Below are positions 42,301 to 47,500 of a stretch of DNA of 47,500 nucleotides, in pieces (positions within the stretch are counted from its first letter, which is position 1; every line of letters starts with the position of its first letter). Below the pieces are notes generated by a model. The model had not been told where the DNA came from and did not search any database. It was given only the letters and a program-made list of their open reading frames with translations. The stretch spans positions 21,846,003 through 21,893,502 of the forward strand of contig NC_135551.1 of the NCBI RefSeq assembly GCF_964340395.1, read 5' to 3'. The DNA comes from Glandiceps talaboti (Eukaryota; Hemichordata; Enteropneusta; Spengelidae). A program made the position numbers and the translations under genes.

Positions 42301-44353
42301 TTTCAGTCCTAATATCTAGAGAATTTCAAAGTATTGTGCAAGAAATAAGATATTTTTTTGTTTGCAAACAACAGAGTAAAACTACATAATGGTGAAACCA
42401 AAGGTGCAAACCAAGGATGCGTTGCTCACTCTCTTGTCTGGATGGTCTCATTGTATAGCCTAGCACTGACGAGAGTCTGGGTAACAGAGATCACATATTT
42501 TTTAGTAATTTACTTGACCTTTGACATTGCATAAATTAATTGACTTTGCACTTTGACTTACTTTGATTGTAGCCTGTCTTGTAATCTCTGGCTATTCAGC
42601 CCTTGCATGTGATCTGTAACAGAAGTAGATACAGATAGAAGTTACAGTTACAGTGATGAGATCAGTACCATTATACATCTTTATACCATGTACTAGCCAG
42701 GTTCAACAAAAAAATATGGAATATATACGCTGGCTGTTCTACATCGCGACAATGCACATCTATGTCATGACAACACGTGTCTACATCATTGGTTCTGCTG
42801 TTTTCAAAATACGAGTCAAAATACTCAAAATCGGCATTGCTTTCCCCGATTTTTTCTTATACTACTTTTTTCTTATCCTGAGCTAAGGGTTGTCACTACG
42901 AGTCTAGTGACACAGTGACAAAGGCCCCTTAGGTCACTCATATTTTCCTTGGCTGAATGAAAAAAACTATTAGGGAATAATATCTTATTAATATATAGAA
43001 ATTGTTATGTGATGTTTGTTGGTCAATGAATTTGTATGCAAGAGAACTTGGCCAGTTGCAAACTTGGCCACCAGGAGAACTCGGCCAGTTAATATGAATT
43101 CGACTGACTGTAATCACTGAATAGCAGAATTAAATATTAATCTGAAGTATCCAGAATCTATCTTAATCACTACATCAAGTGTTACATGCATGTAATGATT
43201 ATTAGTCACTTTTAGCAAAACACAGATTGACCTGCATTTTGTCTCTGTCAGCATATTATAACAATTCTTAGTGTACAAATTATTCTGATACCTGTTTACC
43301 ATCAATTTACCATATAAACGTAACAGCAAAAATATATATACCTGGTTTTTATCTTCTGGCTTTCAACATGTTCAAGACTTTTCTTGTTCATGCAAGTCAC
43401 ATTTACATGTATATTGAACAGAATATTATACTATATTACATTTCATTTCATGGATGCATTCTCTTACTAGCTGACTTCTTGATACACCATTAACTTGACT
43501 TATTAGGCTCTAACTTGGGGACCATCCTCTTAGGGGTTTCCATATAAACCTGTCTATGCCTGCCAGTATAGAGCTAGCTTAGCATATTGTCACACATTCA
43601 GGGCTTCATAGATGATAGAGAGGGCTGAATGGCTACAGAAACCACAGACAAGTAACTACTTGTCTGTGCAGAAACCAAGCTTTATGTCACCACAGGAAGC
43701 CTAGGAACCATATTACAAACAAATAAACAAACAAACAAATATGCATTAACTTTCGGTCTATGGACATGTATTATGTATATACGGTTGTATACTAACAGGA
43801 ATAAACGCTATATGTTTATATTTACTATCTATATACAAACAAACAAACAAACAAACACATAAACACACAAACAAACAAACAAACAAACAAACAAACAAAC
43901 AAACAAACAAACAAACAAACAACATATATAAACATACAGACAGTATATTATTTCAATAGTAGTTATCCACGAATTTAAAATTATATTTCATTTATCCATG
44001 CATATTTGTTTGTTTGTTCGCTTGTTTGTTTGCTTGTAACACGGTTGCTGGGCTCCCTGTACTGTCACTGGCACAAGATGGGCTGGTACACTACGCATAG
44101 ATACGTAACATGCACATAACGTGTAGTCCTGCTTGCAGCAGACGGAGTACGAGACTGAATGAAATGGACATTGTCAGAATCGAACGTGGTTTGCAACAGA
44201 GCAGCTACGGTCGAAGAATCCAAGATAATAATAATTCGTAGTACCTGCATGAGCATGGCTCAGAAAATAAGCTTTCGCTCTGAGATTGTCACCATCAAAT
44301 CTGTCGATACTTATATCTGGATATTCAACTGTTCTTCCACCAAACGTACTCAT
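31889..44353 (-). CDS. DCLRE1C: DCLRE1C (Artemis) DNA-repair nuclease, whole coding span
   Basis: Secure exons, minus strand: 44353-44245, 42613-42562, 41545-41401, 40288-40233, 38051-37950, 37532-37460, 36816-36779, 36487-36385, 35992-35885, 35588-35491, 34597-34543, 33901-33813, 33355-33240, 32532-31889. Joined they give 1788 nt, 595 aa, in phase; a 12-codon exon near 35813 probably belongs too. The core is metallo-beta-lactamase plus beta-CASP. Metal ligands fall at the same numbers as in human Artemis: H33, H35, D37, H38 (SHAHADHM), H115 (GHCPG), D136 (TGDFR), D165 (YLDTTFC), and H228 of the beta-CASP zinc site. PSTMWF and YSFHSSYSE are also present. Family role: with DNA-PKcs it opens hairpins and trims ends in non-homologous end joining. 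The tail is acidic, holds five SQ sites (447-489) and ends near [11 protein letters not shown] like human. Outside jawed vertebrates there is no V(D)J recombination, so general end joining is the likely role (inference). Confidence 0.95.
32910..33090. repeat. 27-bp tandem repeat, about 6-7 copies, in the last DCLRE1C intron
   Basis: Units read CCATTGAACCTTGACCAGGT. The plus-strand frame 32926-33141 is open with 9-residue periodicity but antisense to DCLRE1C and without homology. Confidence 0.85.
33240..33355 (-). CDS. DCLRE1C: DCLRE1C exon encoding EPRLLGKLK (residues 343-382)
   Basis: Encodes [31 protein letters not shown] and a basic end IWRKRKCG. Human has TEPKYKPLGKLKRAR here. Acceptor TTTTACAG, donor GTAGGA; phase 2 in, phase 1 out. 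Confidence 0.92.
33813..33901 (-). CDS. DCLRE1C: DCLRE1C exon encoding [12 protein letters not shown] (residues 314-343)
   Basis: Encodes [20 protein letters not shown] and [10 protein letters not shown], aligned to [20 protein letters not shown] in human; this closes the metallo-beta-lactamase fold. Acceptor ATTCAG, donor GTATGT; phase 0 in, phase 2 out. Confidence 0.93.
34543..34597 (-). CDS. DCLRE1C: DCLRE1C exon with SFHSSYSE (residues 295-313)
   Basis: A 55-nt exon encoding [19 protein letters not shown], matching [13 protein letters not shown] in human. Acceptor ACCATCAG, donor GTGAGT; phase 2 in, phase 0 out. Confidence 0.93.
34855..35065. mobile_element. Long hairpin/fold-back element in a DCLRE1C intron
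   Basis: Outer arms ATGAAAATTTCAACTCAC and its complement at the right edge, imperfect middle arms (GCTTGGAAGCAAAT), and a perfect 25-bp inner stem (34934-34958 with 34964-34988) around a 5-nt GAGCT loop. Confidence 0.8.
35491..35588 (-). CDS. DCLRE1C: DCLRE1C exon containing PSTMWF (residues 263-295 without exon 10)
   Basis: Encodes [20 protein letters not shown] and [12 protein letters not shown]. Only phase 0 entry yields the conserved PSTMWF. Acceptor CTTTTTTCAG, donor GTAAGT; ends phase 2. Confidence 0.92.
35777..35813 (-). CDS. DCLRE1C: DCLRE1C candidate exon 10, frame-problem exon
   Basis: After a strong acceptor (TATATTTCAG) it reads [12 protein letters not shown], similar in length and character to the human segment after HACR (AEEY shared in part). 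It ends in six A before GTATAA and is 37 nt, which puts the next secure exon out of frame. With five A it would be 36 nt and join in frame. A further candidate 32-nt exon (35694-35663) restores length but ends with an in-frame TAG. Confidence 0.5.
35885..35992 (-). CDS. DCLRE1C: DCLRE1C exon 9 (residues 227-262)
   Basis: Encodes [20 protein letters not shown], then [17 protein letters not shown]228 and the HAC motif (H257, C259) correspond to human H228, H254 and C256, ligands of the structural zinc in the beta-CASP domain. Acceptor TTGACAG, donor GTAGTA; phase 0 both sides. Confidence 0.93.
36222..36368. repeat. (CATA)n then (CA)n microsatellite, DCLRE1C intron 8
   Basis: About 40 bp of CATA units then about 100 bp of CA units with one interruption near 36277-36288. 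On the transcribed strand it is a (UG)n tract next to the exon 8 donor. Confidence 0.95.
36385..36487 (-). CDS. DCLRE1C: DCLRE1C exon 8 (residues 192-226)
   Basis: Encodes [20 protein letters not shown] and [14 protein letters not shown], matching CKAAYGYEYLF in human. Acceptor CTGACAG, donor GTGAGA. A long (TG)n tract begins about 17 nt into the following intron. Confidence 0.93.
36779..36816 (-). CDS. DCLRE1C: DCLRE1C exon 7 (residues 180-192)
   Basis: A 38-nt exon encoding [13 protein letters not shown], aligned to EECLSGVLELVRS in human. Acceptor CTCTACAG, donor GTAAGT; phase 0 in, phase 2 out. Confidence 0.9.
37460..37532 (-). CDS. DCLRE1C: DCLRE1C exon 6 (residues 155-179, YLDTTFC)
   Basis: Encodes [20 protein letters not shown] and YLPSR; D165 is the beta-CASP motif A aspartate. 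Acceptor TTTACAG, donor GTGAGT; ends phase 0. Confidence 0.93.
37950..38051 (-). CDS. DCLRE1C: DCLRE1C exon 5 (residues 121-155, TGDFR)
   Basis: Encodes [20 protein letters not shown] and [14 protein letters not shown] with ligand D136. Acceptor TCACAG, donor GTGAGG; phase 2 both sides. Confidence 0.93.
38480..40097. repeat. 54-bp minisatellite, about 30 copies, DCLRE1C intron 4
   Basis: Units contain ACATAGACTACTAAACATTG and CTAGACTACCAAATTAGCAG at an exact 54-bp spacing. Copies are near-identical, with a few length variants (for example a shorter unit near 39906). Within a unit TAGACTAC occurs twice, suggesting an older half-unit. Confidence 0.95.
40233..40288 (-). CDS. DCLRE1C: DCLRE1C exon 4 (residues 103-121, GHCPGSVM)
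   Basis: Encodes [19 protein letters not shown] with the metal ligand H115. Acceptor ATTACAG, donor GTAAGT; ends phase 2. The 54-bp minisatellite fills much of the following intron. Confidence 0.93.
40340..41215. mobile_element. Dispersed repeat R1, copy interrupted by a MITE
   Basis: 40340-40519 matches the left part of R1 (CATTCTACATCACAAC, ATGAGTCAAAAT) and 41138-41215 resembles its right end (GACAAGGCCCATTAGGTCAC). The 618 bp between are a separate element. Confidence 0.6.
40520..41137. mobile_element. 618-bp MITE with 109-bp terminal inverted repeats
   Basis: 40520-40628 and 41029-41137 are inverted copies with one mismatch seen (TTAAAGGTGATTCAAAATTC against the complement). TTAA at both edges is consistent with a TTAA target duplication, as in piggyBac-type elements. 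No transposase is encoded. Confidence 0.85.
41401..41545 (-). CDS. DCLRE1C: DCLRE1C exon 3 (residues 54-102)
   Basis: Encodes [20 protein letters not shown], then [20 protein letters not shown], matching KVYLYCSPVTKELLL in human. Acceptor TTCACAG, donor GTAAGA; an internal GTATAC at 41485 is a possible decoy donor. Phase 2 in, phase 0 out. Confidence 0.92.
41829..42007. mobile_element. Fold-back element in DCLRE1C intron 2
   Basis: Left ATCGAAAGACGATGATAGAG...GTGTACTCGGGGGTAGTTTG pairs with the complement of TACCCCTGAGTACCAACAC...TCATAGTCTTTCGAT. Arms about 85 bp, imperfect, around a GC-richer loop. Confidence 0.65.
42562..42613 (-). CDS. DCLRE1C: DCLRE1C exon 2 (residues 37-54)
   Basis: A 52-nt exon completing DHM and encoding [14 protein letters not shown]. 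Acceptor GTTACAG, donor GTAAGT; phase 1 in, phase 2 out. It supplies D37 and H38 of the HxHxDH motif. Confidence 0.92.
42680..42975. mobile_element. Dispersed repeat family R1, copy 2 (upstream of DCLRE1C exon 2)
   Basis: Carries TAGCCAGGTTCAACAAAAAA, GTCATGACAACACGTGTCTA and ACAAAGGCCCCTTAGGTCAC in the same order and orientation as 13090-13440. Confidence 0.7.
43692..44060. mobile_element. Fold-back element with (CAAA)n arms, DCLRE1C intron 1
   Basis: Left arm ACAGGAAGCCTAGGAACC, TATTACAAAC then CAAA units and AAATATGCAT; the right arm complement reads ACAGGGAGCCCAGCAACC, TGTTACAAGC, CAAA units, AAATATGCAT. A central (AAAC)n tract lies at about 43834-43921. Confidence 0.75.
44245..44353 (-). 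CDS. DCLRE1C: DCLRE1C exon 1 (residues 1-37)
   Basis: Encodes [20 protein letters not shown] and AYFLSHAHA; the start aligns with human MSSFEG...YPTISIDRFD. Donor GTACTA at 44244; ends phase 1, so D37 is split across the intron. Confidence 0.94.
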
Positions 44354-44377
44354 CCTTAGACTTCGCTGAAATTGTCA

Positions 44378-44385
44378 CCGGAAGT
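44378..44385. promoter_or_regulatory. ETS-type site CCGGAAGT upstream of DCLRE1C
   Basis: CACCGGAAGT on the plus strand, 25 bp upstream of the DCLRE1C ATG, matches the ETS/GABP core found in many TATA-less housekeeping promoters. It would put transcription start very close to the start codon. Function is inferred from motif and position only. Confidence 0.4.
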
Positions 44386-44450
44386 ATCTCACGCTATGAC
44401 CTTTCAACTTTGAACTTTATAGATAGATAAGACTTATTCCAGTTCGCATA

Positions 44451-44726
44451 CGCTGAGCACAGGGAGCTCAGGCTCAGTTAGTTTTGTTTACAAATACAAA
44501 CAAACAAACAAACAAACAAACAAAACACAAACAAGTAAGTAAATAAACAAGCTGTTTGTTTGTTTGTTTGTTTGTTTGTTTGTTTGTTTGTTTGTTTGTT
44601 TGTTTGTTTACTTACTTACTTGTTTGTGTTGTATTTGTTTGTTTGTTTGTGTTTTGTTTGTTTGTTTGTTTGTTTGTTTGTATTTGTAAACAAAACTAAC
44701 TGAGCCTGAGCTCCCTTTGCGCTGCG
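44451..44726. mobile_element. Fold-back element with (CAAA)n arms upstream of DCLRE1C
   Basis: Left arm contains GGGAGCTCAGGCTCAGTTAG, TTTTGTTTACAAAT then CAAA units; the right arm carries the exact complement, ending CTCCCTTTGCGCTGCG. It sits about 100 bp upstream of the DCLRE1C start codon. Confidence 0.8.
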
Positions 44727-44764
44727 GAGTGAGTGTGTGTTTTAATGTGCAATAATTCCATAGC

Positions 44765-44974
44765 AATGGGTCATAGGCAGGACAGGACAGAAAGAATGGG
44801 AGAGGTTATTCGAAGGAGTAGTTGATTGTAGAAAGTTAATTAAGTTAATTTAGTTAATTCGTCACCCTTCAATTTGCCGTTATTCTCTTCAAATATGTGC
44901 TTTCGAAAAGTAGTAGAGGAGAGAGAACGAGGGAGACAGACAGACAGACAGACGGACGGACGGACGGACGGACG

Positions 44975-45029
<55 letters not shown>

Positions 45030-45150
45030 TGACTGACTGACTGACTGACTGACTGACTGACTAACAATGGGTCATAGGCAGGACAGGACAGGACAGGACA
45101 GAAAGAATGGGAGAGGTTATTCAAAGGAGGAGTTGATTGTAGAAAGTTAA
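44765..45150. repeat. 85-bp direct repeat flanking (GACA)n/(GACG)n DNA
   Basis: CAATGGGTCATAGGCAGGAC begins both copies (about 44765 and 45066), continuing through AGAATGGGAGAGGTTATTC to GTAGAAAGTTAATT. Between them are GACA, GACG and GACT tetranucleotide runs (44936-45060). Confidence 0.85.
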
Positions 45151-45189
45151 TTGAGAGAAATTTAAAGACAGGGGGAGAGACAGGGGGAG

Positions 45190-45346
<157 letters not shown>

Positions 45347-45440
45347 GGCTGCAGAGAATGAGAGGACAAAATGAGTGAAAGGGACGGGGTTGATAGAAAA
45401 GAAATTAAATGGACGAGAGTTGGGGATAGATAGACAGAGG

Positions 45441-45855
45441 GAAAGGGTGCTCAACACAATCATGTGCATATACATGCTGGTACTTTGTCATCTTTTTTCA
45501 TTTTCGCCGTGAATTAATATTGGTAATTAATTAATCGAAGTAGTTTTGGCAGCGGATAATTTGTACCTGCAGGTTTATATCACAAGTGAAAATAATGACA
45601 AACTCTTGTCCCAAAACATATTTCGTTCCTCTCATCTGTATGATAGCAAAATGGAAAGGGTGCTCAACACAATCATTTGCATGTACATGTTGGTACTTTG
45701 TCATCTTTTTTATTTTCGCTTTGAATCAATATTGGTAATTGATAAATCGAAATAGTTTTTGAAGTGGATAATTTGTACCTGCAGTTTTATATCACAAGCG
45801 AAAATAATTACAAGCTTTTGTCCCAAAACATATTTCGTTCCTCTTTTGTCTATAT
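45441..45855. repeat. Tandem duplication, unit about 213 bp, 2 copies
   Basis: GAAAGGGTGCTCAACACAAT begins both copies (45441 and 45654) and CCCAAAACATATTTCGTTCC ends both. The copies differ by scattered substitutions and a few small indels. Confidence 0.9.
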
Positions 45856-45891
45856 GCAAATTGTAACTTCGATATATACGTTCCCTCACAG

Positions 45892-45949
45892 ATAGCTTCA
45901 ACACATTTGCCAATGCTCGTATCCTGCTGTTACTTCTGAGAGTTAACAG
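45892..45949 (+). CDS. Possible orphan exon (unassigned)
   Basis: A 58-nt segment between a good acceptor (TTCCCTCACAG) and a strong donor (CAG then GTAAGTAC). Only one frame is open, reading SFNTFANARILLLLLRVN. No neighbouring exon or protein family was recognised, so it may be a chance splice-site pair or part of a gene continuing past the window. Confidence 0.2.
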
Positions 45950-46460
45950 GTAAGTACTTGATCTCAGTTGTGTCATGGCCATGGCATGCATATGGGTTGA
46001 CTGCATTGAAGATTTAGATGACTGACTACATTTAGGCCTACTAGTAATAATATGATATAGTATTGTATACGTTACTGTGCGGTTATCACTTGAAAGTAAA
46101 CATGTCGGTTTTCCCCATGTGTTGCCACTCCCATTCACGGTTTCTTTAGTTTTTCTATAGTGGTCTGACGTTCATATTGTGATCTTGATTGTTGTTTGTT
46201 CCTCAAATGAACATTGATGACAAAAAGTTCCAGTATAAAAGAAGGGTGTTGAACGTTTAAAAACAAAAAAGCAAGCAAGTACACAATAAGGACTCTCATA
46301 TAACCTTTAGCAAGAAAAGAAAAGTGTTACAGCTTTAATATCTTTAATTAAAGATTTGGAAAGCAGAAATGACCACAAAGGAGAAAACAAGATTGTCGTC
46401 ATGTACGTTGAGTTGTAGGTTATAATAACGATTGCAATAATTTCCACTAAGGAAAGAGTT

Positions 46461-46463
46461 TGA

Positions 46464-46501
<38 letters not shown>

Positions 46502-46526
46502 ATGTGTGTGTGTGAGTGTGAATGAC

Positions 46527-46608
<82 letters not shown>

Positions 46609-46647
46609 GGATGCGTACGGACGGACGGGTGGGTGGGCGGGCGGGCG

Positions 46648-46687
<40 letters not shown>

Positions 46688-46708
46688 TACATACATACAG
46701 ACATACAT
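46461..46708. repeat. Compound microsatellite (TG)n-(GTAT)n-(GACA)n-(CATA)n
   Basis: Contiguous TG, GTAT, GACA, GGGC/GGAC and CATAC runs. All open frames across it are low-complexity. Confidence 0.95.
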
Positions 46709-46709
46709 A

Positions 46710-47118
46710 CAGAGGGGAAAAGATGAGGCATACACATACACATTCTGATGGAAGTCACCCACCTCATCACTGAATATAGACTTTAGAACATATTGCGGCA
46801 AAGCTCTATTAAATTTTGCAAAATTTACTCGGTAAACGACTGCTCCTTACATTTCACAAGCAACATTTTTTGTGGCCACCCTTTCAGACAGTCAGAACTG
46901 TGCATACCCCACTATTATGACCATTTCGCATATATAGGAAAATATATATTGATTCTTGTTTTTGATACTGATTGCTAACTAAGCCTGAGCGCCATATGGG
47001 TTACCATCCATTTCCTCACTTCAAGGGACATTTTTAAAAGCCAGTAAGATCAAACCCCTATTGACATAATCTTTGTAGTATAAATTTTCTTTTTTTATCA
47101 GTGGTTATTTGGTCAATG
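46710..47118. other. Unique sequence with no gene seen
   Basis: No homology recognised. TAACTAAGCCTGAGCGCC near 46975-46993 resembles the terminus of the fold-back element at 44451-44726. Confidence 0.45.
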
Positions 47119-47119
47119 T

Positions 47120-47185
<66 letters not shown>

Positions 47186-47190
47186 TGCAT
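47119..47190. repeat. (GT)n microsatellite
   Basis: Thirty or so GT units with a few interruptions near the right end. Confidence 0.95.
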
Positions 47191-47500
47191 GTGTATGTGC
47201 CTGTGTCAACGTTACGTTTTCTCAAAAACGGCTAGCTCAATTCAAATGCAATTTGGTATATATCTTCTGAGGAAGAAGTTGTTAGGTTTTGAACGTGATC
47301 CTTGAAATAACTAGTTATATATGTCCACATTTTCAAAAAAACAAAAAACAATTTGGTGTTGAGACAACAAGTTGACCCTGAACACGTTAGAGTAATCCTA
47401 TGTTCTCGGCCTTTGTTATTACCGCCACTGTCTTATTGTTAGTTCCTCCTCCAACTAATAATAATAAATGTAGTGAGTCACGATTGTGCACTACCAATAT

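Noticed and set aside
46307-46801. Long minus-strand frames with CLSV and HTHT runs
   Set aside because: They translate the compound microsatellite.

Overview
This is a stretch of animal (invertebrate bilaterian) nuclear DNA. It is AT-rich by eye, has intron-rich genes with GT-AG splice sites, and is crowded with microsatellites, minisatellites and short inverted-repeat elements. No organism can be named from the sequence alone. The protein matches and the kept Artemis gene fit a deuterostome or lophotrochozoan better than an insect or nematode (inference). There are no bacterial-style operons, CRISPR arrays, rRNAs or tRNAs that I can see.

Three complete protein-coding genes can be read exon by exon. 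(1) WASF (WAVE/SCAR), minus strand, 5 coding exons between 16478 and 9587, 479 aa: an activator of the Arp2/3 complex with N-terminal WAVE homology domain, proline-rich middle, WH2 motif and acidic tail. (2) CDC40 (splicing factor PRP17), plus strand, 12 coding exons from 18793 to 26653, 581 aa, with a seven-bladed WD40 domain. (3) DCLRE1C (Artemis nuclease), minus strand, 14 secure coding exons between 44353 and 31889, about 595-607 aa, with a metallo-beta-lactamase/beta-CASP nuclease core and an acidic, SQ-rich tail.

Layout: 1-8600 is gene-free DNA with several tandem repeats; 8606-9586 is probably WASF 3' UTR; 9587-16499 WASF; 16500-18792 WASF leader intron plus a short divergent promoter region; 18793-28600 CDC40 and its 3' UTR; 28600-31888 convergent intergenic region; 31889-44353 DCLRE1C; 44354-47500 upstream DNA made largely of simple repeats, fold-back DNA and a tandem duplication, with one possible orphan exon.

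The head-to-head WASF-CDC40 pair is the same arrangement that I recall for human WASF1 and CDC40 on 6q21, so it looks like an old conserved bidirectional promoter. The other notable features are a single spot in DCLRE1C where the reading frame fails unless a run of six A is one base too long, and a set of fold-back elements. Three of these share CACAGGG-like ends and have arms built of tetranucleotide repeats. One 618-bp element with 109-bp terminal inverted repeats is inserted inside an older repeat.
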